A stretch of DNA of 64,000 bases from Corynebacterium uberis (GCF_020616335.1 NZ_CP085051.1:1798001-1862000), one strand, 5' to 3'; shown: positions 25,917 through 35,342, numbered from the stretch's first letter. Numbers and translations are program-made. The notes: generated by a model from the sequence alone, not told the origin.

Positions 25917-26844
25917 TCGCAGCATAAATCGCCCCGGTGATGTTGTGCACCACCGCCGCCACCGCGCCGGGCAGGGCCGCCTCCGGGGCGAAAAAACGAG
26001 CAGACATCCCGCTGGCCAGCCCGGCTGACTGGGTGCCAATCTCCGTGGCCAGGGTGCGCACCACCGGCTCATCAAGGCGGCAGATCCGGCCAGTAAGAAA
26101 GCCCAACACGTAGCCGCCCACGTTGTGGATGACCACCGCCACAATGACAATGGCACCCACGTCCAACAGCCGCGCCGCGTTGGCACCCACCGTGCCAAAC
26201 ACCACCCCGCCGATACCCAGGATGGACACCACCGGCAACACCGGCAGGATACGATCCACCCACTTCCCGGCCAGCCAGCGCACCACCACCCCACCAATGA
26301 CCGGCGCCAGGACCGTCTGCACCAAAGACAGCGCCATGGCCGGACCATCCACATCCGTGCGCGTGCCGTGCAGCACCAGCATGAGCATGGGGGTGGCAAT
26401 CGGAGAAATCAGCGTAGACACGCTGGTCATGGCCACAGAGACCGCCACGTCCCCACGCGCAAGAAACGCGATCACGTTAGAGGACGTCCCGCCCGGCACC
26501 GAGCCCAACATGAGCAGCCCCACCGCCAGCGCCGGATTGAGCCGCAACGCCCACGCCACCACCACCGCCAGCAGCGGCATGATGACAAACTGCGCAATCA
26601 CCCCGATGATCACCGGCGTGGGCCGGCGGGCAATGAGCGCAAAGTCCGGCAGCGTCAGCGTCAGCCCCATGGAAAACATGATGAGGATGAGAAACTCCGT
26701 GATATGGCCGGTCAGCGGCACAAACGGCGCCGGGAAGAGCAAGGCGATGACCGTACCCGCCAGGATGAACACCGGGAAGGCGGTGATGACCAGGCGCGAG
26801 GAACGGTCAGTCTCCAGGGCGGGATCGAGGTTCGTTTGGGTCAC
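25849..26844 (-). CDS. BASS-family (bile acid:Na+ symporter type) carrier
   Basis: The 331-residue protein has about nine to ten helices and the family motifs FLILIMFSMGLTLTLPDF, GSVPGGTSSNVIAFLARGD (the central sodium-site loop) and EIGTQSAGLASGMSARFF near the end. The GTG at 26844 with GAAGGAA upstream is taken as start, since the longer frame is Arg/Pro-rich and lacks a ribosome site. The stop lies inside the end of the convergent EIIC gene. Such carriers import or export organic anions with sodium; the substrate is unknown. Confidence 0.85.
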   Translation of the reverse strand: MTQTNLDPALETDRSSRLVITAFPVFILAGTVIALLFPAPFVPLTGHITEFLILIMFSMGLTLTLPDFALIARRPTPVIIGVIAQFVIMPLLAVVVAWALRLNPALAVGLLMLGSVPGGTSSNVIAFLARGDVAVSVAMTSVSTLISPIATPMLMLVLHGTRTDVDGPAMALSLVQTVLAPVIGGVVVRWLAGKWVDRILPVLPVVSILGIGGVVFGTVGANAARLLDVGAIVIVAVVIHNVGGYVLGFLTGRICRLDEPVVRTLATEIGTQSAGLASGMSARFFAPEAALPGAVAAVVHNITGAIYAAIMRRRRLPAASRAAVPEPRAGA

Positions 26845-27041
26845 GTCTGGTGCTCTTTTCCTTCTCTTGAGGTCTCTCGGTCTTTCGGCTCGGCTGCGCG
26901 GGGGTGGTGCCCGTGTGTGCGTGCGGATGCGCGGGCGTGGTGCTTGCGCAGGCGGTGCGCGGTGCAGTACTCCAGAGACTAGCGCGTCACGTCTCATATT
27001 GTGGGACTTTGGTGTCATTAGTTGGAATGTTGTGGGTGCTA

Positions 27042-27088
27042 CCTCACCGCTTCCTCACCGCTTCCTCACCGCTTCCTCGCCGCTTCCT
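27042..27088. repeat. 11-bp tandem repeat, four copies
   Basis: CCTCACCGCTT is repeated in tandem three times exactly, then once as CCTCGCCGCTT, then partially. It ends 20 bp upstream of the -10 element of the epimerase gene, so it overlaps the -35 area. Confidence 0.85.
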
Positions 27089-27107
27089 TGGCGCCCGCAC
27101 GGCCGCG

Positions 27108-27113
27108 TACCCT
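27108..27113 (+). promoter_or_regulatory. -10 element of the epimerase gene (leaderless)
   Basis: TACCCT ends 8 nt before the ATG at 27122, with no ribosome site between. The position fixes the gene start and suggests a leaderless mRNA. Confidence 0.5.
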
Positions 27114-27121
27114 GTTTTCTC

Positions 27122-27961
27122 ATGACCGCCACCCCAGATTCCGGTGCCCCAGCTACCCCGACGACCCCAGACAGCACGGACACGCCTGCCACCGTCGCCT
27201 CCGGTGCGCTGACCATGTCCACCCACGGAGCGCATGTCTTAAGCGCCGACTCCCCCTTCGGTCCCCTGCTCTTCTTGTCTTCGGCCGCCACCCTCGATGG
27301 CTCTGCCCCCATCCGCGGCGGCGTGCCCGTCATCGCCCCCTGGTTTGGCACGCTCACCGGCCAGGAGCCCTCCCACGGTTGGGCGCGGCGCCGCGACTGG
27401 GCGCTGCGTCCCACCGCCGATGGCATCGAGGCGACCACCGTGTGGCGCGGCATCAGCCTCACCCTGACTGCACAGACTTACGGCAGCGGCTTCGCCCTGG
27501 CACTCGACGCAGAAAACAAGGGGCCCACCGCGCGCACCGTTCAGCTTGCCCTGCACCCCTACTTCGCAGTCTCCGACGTCACCGCCATCCGCGTGGAGCA
27601 CCCCGGCGGCACCACCACCTTCGATGGTTCGCTTATCGACGCCACCCATCCCCACCCCTTCGACCCCGATACGGGAAACTTCGACGCACCCGCCGCCCGC
27701 ATCATCGACCCCGGCATGGGCCGCTACCTCACCGTTTATGGCACCGGCACCGACCACACCGTGGTGTGGAATCCGGGGGCCCAGGCCGACCAGACCATCG
27801 CCGACTTGAGGCCTGGGCAGTGGCGCGACTTCGTGTGCGTGGAGCCGGCCCGCCTGGGCACCTCGGCGCGCGGATTTACCCTAGCCCCAGGCGCATCGGC
27901 CACCTTAGGCATGCTGGTGCAGGCCCATGACATCGCCTCGCTGAACCGGATGCGCCGCTAG
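27122..27961 (+). CDS. Hexose-6-phosphate (aldose) 1-epimerase, YeaD type
   Basis: The 279-residue galactose-mutarotase-fold enzyme interconverts the anomers of a hexose phosphate. It has RGGVPVIAPWFG near residue 65 (the family's RGG-PxxWP-like block), the catalytic His in LALHPYFAV (about residue 145), and the late acidic block DFVCVEPARLG with the catalytic Glu. A 25-residue Thr/Pro-rich lead precedes the domain. The frame is open far upstream, but the start is set by the -10 element 8 nt away. One exact copy of the iterated 13-mer lies at 27631. Confidence 0.85.
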   Translation: MTATPDSGAPATPTTPDSTDTPATVASGALTMSTHGAHVLSADSPFGPLLFLSSAATLDGSAPIRGGVPVIAPWFGTLTGQEPSHGWARRRDWALRPTADGIEATTVWRGISLTLTAQTYGSGFALALDAENKGPTARTVQLALHPYFAVSDVTAIRVEHPGGTTTFDGSLIDATHPHPFDPDTGNFDAPAARIIDPGMGRYLTVYGTGTDHTVVWNPGAQADQTIADLRPGQWRDFVCVEPARLGTSARGFTLAPGASATLGMLVQAHDIASLNRMRR

Positions 27962-28014
27962 CCGCCCCATCGCCGGGGATGGCAGACATTTTTTTTCCCG
28001 GCATACTGGCTGCC

Positions 28015-28389
28015 ATGAGCACTCAACCCCGACTCCCCCGTTTTGAGGCCATCCTCGCGGTCATCGGGCTGGTTGTGCTGGGCATCGGCCTTGTCAGCCA
28101 TACCCCCATGATGAGCGTGATTGGCATAGTCACCGCGGTACTATGCGGCCTGGCCGCCCTCATCGCCTACCCGCTGTCCCGGCTCTCCTCCACGGCGAAT
28201 GCCGTGGCGCTCGCCGTGGGCGTAGCTCTGTGTGGCTGGGGCATCTGGTACTCCTTCGAATACCCCAACGAACCCGAGTTTTTCTCGCCCTTCTCGCTGG
28301 TGTTCGTGGCAGGACCGGTGGCTATTGCCTGCCTGCTTAACCTCGCCCACGCGGCGCTGCGCCGCGGCTCAGCCCACCGCGACGGGTGA
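28015..28389 (+). CDS. Small four-helix membrane protein
   Basis: The 124-residue product has four hydrophobic segments (about residues 13-31, 36-54, 60-78, 93-112). The ATG at 28015 is preferred because CATACT ends about 7 nt upstream, compatible with a leaderless start; an ATG at 27979 would add 12 residues. The last 21 bp overlap the end of the convergent sulfur-transporter gene. No family is recognised. Confidence 0.7.
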   Translation: MSTQPRLPRFEAILAVIGLVVLGIGLVSHTPMMSVIGIVTAVLCGLAALIAYPLSRLSSTANAVALAVGVALCGWGIWYSFEYPNEPEFFSPFSLVFVAGPVAIACLLNLAHAALRRGSAHRDG

Positions 28390-29820
28390 ATCCGCACCCT
28401 TGCGCACAGTGATGGACCACCCGGCATCCCCGCGCCGGGAGAAGTCAATGACCTCATGGCCGTCCGTGGCCGCCCAGCGCGGGATCGCCTCGGTGGCCTG
28501 GGTGCAGTCAAAGTCAATGACCAGCTCCTCGCCCGGGCGCAAGCCTGCCATGACGTCCTTGGCCTCAATGAGCGGGAAGGGGCACACCGCGCCGACGGAA
28601 TCCAAGGCGTAGCGCCCCTGCCCCAGCGCACGTGCTTTGCCGGAGGGGTCCGTCGCCTGAGCGCGATCTCGCTGGTCCGGCTCCGCGGCGGGCTTGACCG
28701 CCAGGCGCACCGCCCCGGTGGCTACCGGGATGCGCAGCTGCGGGGCCGCGTCCGGGGCCGCCAACACGTGGTCTTCCGCCGAGGTGTGCTGCTCGGCGGA
28801 TGCGGGCACATCCACCGCGCGCTGCGGGCGCAGCCACACCCGGGCCGCGGCACCCACGCCCAGCGCCATGAACAGCAGCGCCACCCAACCCTGATAGCTA
28901 AACAGCGAGGTCTGCACCATGCCGTTGCCCACCGTGCAGCCGCCAGCCCACGCCGCGCCGATGCCCATGAGCACCCCGCCGACCGCGCTGCGCTGGATGG
29001 TGCGCGCATCCGGGACACGGACGCGGAACTCCCCCGTAGCCCGCGCGGCAAGGAAAGAACCCACGAGAATCCCCACCACGAGCATCACGCCCCAGTCCAC
29101 GCGCGCACCATCGCCGGTAATCACCGCGTTGACCAGGTTGGATGACGGGGTGGTAATCCCCAGGCCATCGTTGCGGCCGGTGGCTGCCGACAGCGGCCAG
29201 GCCACCACGCCCAGCAGGCCCACCAGCGCACCGGCGGTATAGACGTGCAGGGGCCGTGACCACCGGCGGGCACCGGGGGCGGGTGCGGGGGTGGGCAGGG
29301 AGGCGTCGATACGCAAGAAACGCGCGGCCAGCAGGACCGTGACCACGGTGAGCCCCAGGGCGAACCACCAGGGGCTCACCCCCAGCGTGGCGGGCAGCGT
29401 GGTGGCCTCCACCGTCTGGGATCGCAGCCACGAATTCAGCGGGTGCAGCGCGCCGGTTTTCATCGCGGCGGCGCTGAGCGCATAGGCCACCAGCGCCACC
29501 CAGGAACCCACCAGGCCCTCGCCGGCGCGATACCACGTGCCGGACGCGCAGCCCCCGGCCAGCACGATGCCCACGCCAAAGACGAAGCCGCCGACGATCA
29601 CCGCCGCGGGCGCGAAATTATCCACCTCCGGGGTAATCACCCCGGCACTAGTCAGCGCAGCAATGCCCACCGCGTGGACGGCGATGACGATGAGCAGCGC
29701 GACGAAGGTACGCCAGGAGCGTTGCAAGAAAATGTCGCGCAGCATGCCGGTCACGCAGAAGCGTCCGCGCTGCATGACGGCGCCGAGTACGGCGCCAAGC
29801 GTCAGGCCAGTAAGGATCAT
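28369..29820 (-). CDS. Thiosulfate transporter TsuA fused to a TusA sulfur carrier
   Basis: The 483-residue protein has a YeeE/YedE (TsuA) membrane domain with about nine to ten helices. Its conserved cysteine motifs are present: QRGRFCVTGMLRD near residue 18, GGCASGTWYRAGEG, and GGCTVGNGM. After an Ala/Pro-rich linker comes a TusA/SirA domain (last 75 residues) with the sulfur-carrying VCPFPLIEAK. In known systems TsuA imports thiosulfate and a separate TusA-like TsuB takes over the sulfur, so the fusion suggests direct hand-over at the inner face of the membrane. The ATG at 29820 has AAAGAGAGC upstream. It is the only gene of its transcript. Confidence 0.88.
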   Translation of the reverse strand: MILTGLTLGAVLGAVMQRGRFCVTGMLRDIFLQRSWRTFVALLIVIAVHAVGIAALTSAGVITPEVDNFAPAAVIVGGFVFGVGIVLAGGCASGTWYRAGEGLVGSWVALVAYALSAAAMKTGALHPLNSWLRSQTVEATTLPATLGVSPWWFALGLTVVTVLLAARFLRIDASLPTPAPAPGARRWSRPLHVYTAGALVGLLGVVAWPLSAATGRNDGLGITTPSSNLVNAVITGDGARVDWGVMLVVGILVGSFLAARATGEFRVRVPDARTIQRSAVGGVLMGIGAAWAGGCTVGNGMVQTSLFSYQGWVALLFMALGVGAAARVWLRPQRAVDVPASAEQHTSAEDHVLAAPDAAPQLRIPVATGAVRLAVKPAAEPDQRDRAQATDPSGKARALGQGRYALDSVGAVCPFPLIEAKDVMAGLRPGEELVIDFDCTQATEAIPRWAATDGHEVIDFSRRGDAGWSITVRKGADSPVAVG

Positions 29821-29981
29821 GGGGCAGCTCTCTTTGCTGTTTCGGTTGCGGTTGAGTGCACATCGGTGCCGCTCGGGGGTGGGCGCCGCCAACGCCGACT
29901 AGACGGCAGGCGTCCTCCCCGCGAGGAACTTTCCGCAACCCTAGCGCTAAACAGACCTACTTGTCTACCCTTTTTAGACCG

Positions 29982-31880
29982 CTAGGTTTGCTCTGGGTCT
30001 CCAGCGCCTTCTTCCGCTTGCTCTTTTGCACCCTCTTCTGCACCCTCTTCTGCACCCTCGACCGCCTGTGTGTACCACTCAGTCAAGGCCGGATCCTCCG
30101 AGGCGAACTCCGCGCCCGCACCCTCCTGAGCGGCCACAGTATCGGTGCCAAAAACAAAGTCATCGCCGTGGGCATCAATGCCGCGCGCCACACCCTTGGC
30201 AATCGCCGCGCGCGCATACGTGCGCCGGATCATGTACGGATCCGTACGCAAATCCTTTGCCCAGCACACCATCGCACCGAGCAGAATCACCACGAAGGGC
30301 ACCGCGCAGGTCACCATCACCGCCTGCAACCCACTGAGCGCATCCTGGCCGCCGGCCAACAGCAGGAACAAGGAGATCAGCCCCAGGCTCACACCCCACA
30401 CCACGCTCACCGGGGTGGCCGGCACCGGGCGGCCGGACTGGGACATCGAGCCCATGACCACCGTCGCGCTATCTGCGGCCGTGACAAAGAAGATCACCAC
30501 CGCCACCAGGGTGAGCACCTGGGTCACCGGCGCCCACGGCAGCGCGCCCAACAGATCAAACATCACGTTCTCGCCGGAATCCTTAATCTCCAAGCCCACC
30601 CCGGAGAGCACCTGAGAAATCGCCGTGCCGCCGAAGATGACATACCACGCCAGGCTGATCAGGCCCGGGCCCAGAATCACCACCACCGTGTATTCACGAA
30701 TGGTGCGCCCCCGCGAGATCTTGGCAATGAACATCCCCACAAAAGGCGACCAGGACAACCACCACGCCCAATACATGGTGGTCCACGAGGTCATGAACTC
30801 CCGTGCGTCCTCCCCCTGCGAGCCGGACACGCTCAACATCGCCGGAACCCGGCCCACAAAATCCACCAAAGAGGTAGGAATCAGGTCCAGCAAGAACACC
30901 GTGGGCCCACACACCAGCGTAAAGGTGGCCAGGATGATCACCAGCGCCATATTCGCATTGGACAACAGCCGAATGCCCTTTTTCACGCCCGTGACCGCAG
31001 AGAGAATAAACAACGCCGTCAGAACCGAGATCGCGCCGATGATAAACCCATTGCCCGCCACCGACCAGCCGGTGACAATCTGCGTGCCGGCCTGAATCTG
31101 CAGCGCACCAATACCCAGCGAGGTGGCCGTGCCAAACAGGGTGACCAGCAGCGCAAAAATATCAATGACACGACCCACCAGCCGGTGCGGACCGTTAGGA
31201 AAAACCGGCTCAAACAATGCCGAGATCAGCGGCAAGCGCCCGCGCCGAAACGCCCCATAGGCAATCGCGCCGCCCACAAACGCGTAGATCCCCCAGGTGA
31301 AAAACGTTTGGTGCAACAGCGCCTGGGAGATCGCCGGCAGCACGTTATCGCGCTGGCCGGCCGTGCCATGCGAGGCCGGAGGCGTGTGCAGGAAGTGGGT
31401 CATCGGCTCCATCGGCCCATAAAAGATCAACCCAATGCCCAGGCCGGCGGCAAAGAGCATGGAAATCCATGAGCCCCGGGAATACTCCGGCTCCTCCCCA
31501 TCCGCGCCGAGGCGAATATTGCCCGTCGGCCCGCAGGCCACGACCACCATAAAGCCCATCAACGCAATGACCATGGTGGTAAACAGCCAGCCGCAGTTGG
31601 TGGTCACCCACTCCCGCATGCCGGTACCCACCTCCGCCAGGTTCTCCGGGGCGATTACCGCCCAGGCCAGCACCGCCACGGTGACCACCAGGGCGGCAGC
31701 GAAGACCACCTTGTTGGTGCGAAACTGCGCACCCGTCTGTTCCACCCCGATTCCCGGAATGAGCCCCGGATGGATGGGCTGGTGAGTACCCTCATGGACG
31801 AGGCGCCGGCCCCGTCTGATCGTGGTGGCCGCCCACTGGGAAGTTCGGGGCTGCCTGTGGTCATCGTCCTGCTGCGTCAT
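29982..31880 (-). CDS. BCCT-family osmolyte transporter (first paralogue)
   Basis: The 632-residue carrier of the betaine/carnitine/choline family has 12 helices. It contains GLGIGLIFYGPMEPM, the helix-8 signature WAWWLSWSPFVGMFIAKISR and the periplasmic loops of BetP-like proteins, and would import compatible solutes with sodium or protons. A polar N-terminal tail of about 55 residues contains GLIPGIGVEQT. The C-terminal tail carries GAGAEFASEDP and then the acidic repeat EGAEEGAEEGAKEQAEEG. The ATG at 31880 has GGAAAGGACC upstream. It is divergent from a second BCCT gene. Confidence 0.93.
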   Translation of the reverse strand: MTQQDDDHRQPRTSQWAATTIRRGRRLVHEGTHQPIHPGLIPGIGVEQTGAQFRTNKVVFAAALVVTVAVLAWAVIAPENLAEVGTGMREWVTTNCGWLFTTMVIALMGFMVVVACGPTGNIRLGADGEEPEYSRGSWISMLFAAGLGIGLIFYGPMEPMTHFLHTPPASHGTAGQRDNVLPAISQALLHQTFFTWGIYAFVGGAIAYGAFRRGRLPLISALFEPVFPNGPHRLVGRVIDIFALLVTLFGTATSLGIGALQIQAGTQIVTGWSVAGNGFIIGAISVLTALFILSAVTGVKKGIRLLSNANMALVIILATFTLVCGPTVFLLDLIPTSLVDFVGRVPAMLSVSGSQGEDAREFMTSWTTMYWAWWLSWSPFVGMFIAKISRGRTIREYTVVVILGPGLISLAWYVIFGGTAISQVLSGVGLEIKDSGENVMFDLLGALPWAPVTQVLTLVAVVIFFVTAADSATVVMGSMSQSGRPVPATPVSVVWGVSLGLISLFLLLAGGQDALSGLQAVMVTCAVPFVVILLGAMVCWAKDLRTDPYMIRRTYARAAIAKGVARGIDAHGDDFVFGTDTVAAQEGAGAEFASEDPALTEWYTQAVEGAEEGAEEGAKEQAEEGAGDPEQT

Positions 31881-32089
31881 GCCAGGTCCTTTCCTGGGAC
31901 TGTCGTGGCGGGAATTCCGCCGGGGTTGTGTCTGCGTCCTGCAACGCGGGTAGGCTTGCCCATTCATCGCTAGCCGCGCGGCAGTCCGCCCCGGCTTCCT
32001 AGCCTAGGTGGAAGGTTCAGCCCGCTCCCTCATTCGCCCTTCCCCACTTCCTGATCTCCTCCCGCTTTTAGCTTTTTGCAAAGGACCTC

Positions 32090-34072
32090 ATGCCTGACCA
32101 GCCCGCCAGCCCACCTCCCCCGCAGCGTCCCGGATCCACCCGGCTGCGGTTCTTACAGTCCTCCCCCACGCTCTACCCGGACGGTCTGCACCCCGGTTTG
32201 GTGCCGGGAATTAGCGTGGATGAACAGCGCAATAAATTTGGGCTCAACCGGTGGGTCTTTGGATTTACGGCCGCGGTCATCGTGGCGTTTATCGCCTGGG
32301 GTGTCAGCGCCCCGGACTCCGTGTCTTCCGTATCCAGTGCGGGTTTTGAGTGGGCGATGACGAACGCGGCGTGGCTGTTTAATATGGTCATGCTCGCCGG
32401 GGTTGGGGTGACGCTATTTTTGGCGTGCTCACGCTATGGGCGAATCACGTTGGGCAAGGACGGCGAGCGCCCGGAGTTTTCTCGATTTTCGTGGATCGCC
32501 ATGATGTTTGGCGCGGGCATTGGTGTGGGTATTTTCTTCTTTGGCCCTTCCGAGCCGCTGAGCCATTACACCTCCCCGCCGCCGCATACTGTTGCCGCAC
32601 GTACCCCGGAGGCTGTTCATCAGGCGATGGCGCAGTCGCATTTCCATTGGGGGCTGTTCGCCTGGGGATTGTATGCGGTGGTCGGCGCCGCGCTGGCTTA
32701 TTCTTCCTACCGCCGCGGCCGGGTATCGCTGTTTAGTTCCGCCTTCCGCAGCATTGTGGGCCCACGTTCGGCAGGCAGGGCAGGTTCGCTTATCGACGCC
32801 CTCGCCATCATCGCCACCGTCTTCGGCACCGCCGCCACGCTCGGCCTGTCCGCCATCCAGATCGGCCGCGGCATCGAGATCATTCGGGGTGCCGGCCCGC
32901 TGACAAACGGGGCAATCATAGTCCTGATGGCGGTGTTGACCTGTGGTTTTATTATCTCCGCGGTCTCTGGGGTCTCTCGGGGTGTGCGCTATCTTTCAGC
33001 GTTGAACATCACGCTGACCCTCGGGCTGGTGCTCTTCGTCTTTGTCACCGGGCCCACGCTTTATTTGCTCAACCTTTTGCCCTCAGGCCTGCTGACCTAC
33101 GCAGATCAGCTGCTAGCCATGGCCGGAAAGTCCCTGTCCTGGGGGACGGATACGGTGGACTTCCAGGCCACCTGGACCGCGTTTTATTGGGCGTGGTGGA
33201 TCTCCTGGACGCCGTTTGTGGGGATGTTCTTGGCCCGCATTTCTCGAGGGCGGACATTGCGGGAATTTGCCCTGGCCACCATGGCCGTGCCCAGCTTCAT
33301 TCTCGCGGTGGCGTTTACGTTCTTCGGCGGAACCGCCATTACTTTAAGCCAGGGCGAGCACCCGGCGGTCAGCGCTACAGCCACCCCCGAGCATGTTCTT
33401 TTTGCCATGTTTGATGCGCTGCCGCTGCATGCCATCACACCGGTGTTGTTGATTTTTGTGCTGGCCGTGTTCTTTATTACGTCTGCCGATTCTGCTTCTG
33501 TGGTGATGGGAACGCTGTCTACCCGGGGAAACCCTGCGCCGCCAAAGACGATCGTGGTCTTTTGGGGGCTGTGCATGATGGGTATTGCAGTGGTCATGCT
33601 GCTGTCTGGCGGCGAGAATGCGCTGTCTGGTTTGCAGTCACTGACCATTTTGAGCGCCCTGCCCTTTTCCGTAGTACTGCTGGTGCTCATGGTCGCGCTG
33701 GTCAAGGATCTGCGCACCGACCCGGCGGCGATTCGCCGCGAGTACGCCCGCAGCGCGATCAATAAGGCGGTCTACCGGGGCATTGAGCGCCACGGCGATG
33801 ACTTTGAGATCAGCGTGCGCCGCGCGGCCGAAGGAGAGGGCGCCGGGGCGGAGTTTGATTCCACCGCGCCCCGGGTGACCTCCTGGTATGAACGCACCGA
33901 TGAGGACGGCAATCGGGTGGAGTATGACTACTCCACCGACACCTGGGCGGACGGCTGGCAGCCTCCCGCGGCTGGGGATGACTCGCCGGAGGACACCGGC
34001 ACCGGCACCGGCACCGATGCGCCGGGCTCCCCGAGCTCCCCGAACGCTCCTGAGCCTCCCCAGCCGGCGTAG
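32090..34072 (+). CDS. BCCT-family osmolyte transporter (second paralogue)
   Basis: The 660-residue paralogue of the divergent carrier has the same order of motifs: GLVPGISVDEQRNKFGLNR, FGAGIGVGIFFFGPSEPLSH, WAWWISWTPFVGMFLARISR and a C-terminal GAGAEFDSTAP. The tail ends in Gly/Thr and Pro/Ser repeats (TGTGTGT, PGSPSSPN) rather than the acidic repeats of its neighbour. The ATG at 32090 has AAAGGACC 5 nt upstream. It carries an exact iterated 13-mer at 32788. Its stop is 4 nt from that of the convergent butanediol dehydrogenase. Glycine betaine, ectoine or similar substrates are possible. Confidence 0.93.
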   Translation: MPDQPASPPPPQRPGSTRLRFLQSSPTLYPDGLHPGLVPGISVDEQRNKFGLNRWVFGFTAAVIVAFIAWGVSAPDSVSSVSSAGFEWAMTNAAWLFNMVMLAGVGVTLFLACSRYGRITLGKDGERPEFSRFSWIAMMFGAGIGVGIFFFGPSEPLSHYTSPPPHTVAARTPEAVHQAMAQSHFHWGLFAWGLYAVVGAALAYSSYRRGRVSLFSSAFRSIVGPRSAGRAGSLIDALAIIATVFGTAATLGLSAIQIGRGIEIIRGAGPLTNGAIIVLMAVLTCGFIISAVSGVSRGVRYLSALNITLTLGLVLFVFVTGPTLYLLNLLPSGLLTYADQLLAMAGKSLSWGTDTVDFQATWTAFYWAWWISWTPFVGMFLARISRGRTLREFALATMAVPSFILAVAFTFFGGTAITLSQGEHPAVSATATPEHVLFAMFDALPLHAITPVLLIFVLAVFFITSADSASVVMGTLSTRGNPAPPKTIVVFWGLCMMGIAVVMLLSGGENALSGLQSLTILSALPFSVVLLVLMVALVKDLRTDPAAIRREYARSAINKAVYRGIERHGDDFEISVRRAAEGEGAGAEFDSTAPRVTSWYERTDEDGNRVEYDYSTDTWADGWQPPAAGDDSPEDTGTGTGTDAPGSPSSPNAPEPPQPA

Positions 34073-34076
34073 CGGA

Positions 34077-35168
34077 CTACTCCAGTCCCTTGCCCGAGGG
34101 AGAGACCAGGATCTTCACGGCGGTCTCGTTGCGGTTGATCAGGGTGTCAAAGCCCTCATCAACAAGCCCGTCGAGGCCGATCTTGGCGGTGATGAACGGG
34201 CGCAGGTCCACCTTCCCTGATTCCACCAGGGCGATGGTCGCCGGGTGGGAGTTGACGTAGCCGATGGTGCCGCGGACATCCAGCTCGCGCATGACCAGCT
34301 TGTGCATGTCAAAGTCACTGCGCTTGCCCCAGATGGACACGATGACAATCACGCCGTGGGGGCGGACTGCATCCATGAGGGTATCCAGGACGGCCTGCAC
34401 GGAGGTGCACTCGAAGGCAACATCTGCGCCCTTTTCGTCGGTCAGCTCCATGACCTTGGCGGCCACGTCGACCTCGGTGGGATCCAGCGCAACGTCGGCG
34501 ACCCCGGCGTCGAGAGCCTTCTGGCGGCGCAGCGGAGAGATCTCCGTGATGATGACCCGTGCGCCCAGGGCCTTGAGCACCGCGGCGGTCAGCAGCCCGA
34601 TGGGGCCGGCACCACCGATGACTGCGGTGGTCCCTGCGGCGTTGTCCTCGTTGAGGCCTGCACGCTCCACGGCGTGGTAGCCCACGGACAGCGGCTCGAT
34701 CAGCGCGGCCTGGTCCAGCGGCACGGAGGGGTCGATCTTGTGCACCCAGCGGCGGGCCACCACGATGTTTTCGCCCAGTCCACCGCCGCCACCGCCAAGG
34801 CCAATGAAGTTCATGTCCTTGGACAGGTGGTAGGTCATGTTTTCAGCGCTGGTGTCCACGTCATCGTGGATGAGGTAGGGCTCCACCACCACGTGGTCGC
34901 CGACGGACAGGTCATCGACGCCCTCGCCGAGCTCGGCGACAACGCCAGAGAACTCGTGGCCCAGGGTCACCGGCGCGGTCTCCCCGGAGATGGGGTGCGC
35001 CTCGGTGGCGGTGGGACAGAAGATGGGGCCTTCGAGATATTCGTGGAGGTCGGTGCCGCAGATGCCGCACCAGGCGACGTCCACGCGCACGGTTCCGGGC
35101 TTGATCGGCTGAGCGTCAATATCCTCGATTCGAATATCGCCGCGATCATAAAAACGGGCTGCTCTCAT
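34077..35168 (-). CDS. bdhA: (R,R)-Butanediol dehydrogenase / zinc alcohol dehydrogenase
   Basis: The 363-residue medium-chain dehydrogenase has the catalytic-zinc block CGICGTDLHEY near residue 37. It then has a 10-residue insert containing HPISGETAPVTLGHEFSG typical of 2,3-butanediol dehydrogenases, the Rossmann motif GGAGPIGLLTA, and no structural four-cysteine zinc loop. It would interconvert acetoin and 2,3-butanediol with NAD(H). The ATG at 35168 has GGAAAGGAC upstream, inside a short run of GGAAAC repeats. It is divergent, across a terminator, from the unknown 816-residue gene. Confidence 0.88.
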   Translation of the reverse strand: MRAARFYDRGDIRIEDIDAQPIKPGTVRVDVAWCGICGTDLHEYLEGPIFCPTATEAHPISGETAPVTLGHEFSGVVAELGEGVDDLSVGDHVVVEPYLIHDDVDTSAENMTYHLSKDMNFIGLGGGGGGLGENIVVARRWVHKIDPSVPLDQAALIEPLSVGYHAVERAGLNEDNAAGTTAVIGGAGPIGLLTAAVLKALGARVIITEISPLRRQKALDAGVADVALDPTEVDVAAKVMELTDEKGADVAFECTSVQAVLDTLMDAVRPHGVIVIVSIWGKRSDFDMHKLVMRELDVRGTIGYVNSHPATIALVESGKVDLRPFITAKIGLDGLVDEGFDTLINRNETAVKILVSPSGKGLE

Positions 35169-35292
35169 AGCATTGTCCTTTCCGTTTCCGTTTCCATTAC
35201 CCAACACTAACCAGTGTAATGAATATTGAAAGAAACGGTAGGGCCAACATTGAGCACCCAAAAAATGTTGTATTTCCGCCCACTTTTGGGGC

Positions 35293-35342
35293 TAAAAAGA
35301 ACGCGCGGGGTGGGAATTCTCAGAGGATTCCGCACCCCGCAC
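35293..35342 (-). terminator. Terminator after the 816-residue gene
   Basis: On the minus strand GTGCGGGGTGCGGAATCC pairs with the downstream ATTCCCACCCCGCGC through a small bulge, and GTTCTTTTT follows. It lies 30 nt past the stop at 35370. Confidence 0.85.

Noticed and set aside
24801..26399. A 532-codon minus-strand open frame across the PTS permease and BASS genes
   Set aside because: It is antisense to two recognisable transporters, Arg/Cys/Trp/Gly-rich, and has no family motif. It is a high-GC artefact.
26123..27121. Long N-terminal extension of the epimerase frame
   Set aside because: It is Arg/Thr-rich, runs antisense through the BASS gene, and a -10 element sits 8 nt before the ATG at 27122.
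29856..31472. A 538-codon plus-strand open frame opposite the first BCCT gene
   Set aside because: Its composition is His/Arg/Gln-rich, a shadow of the real minus-strand gene.
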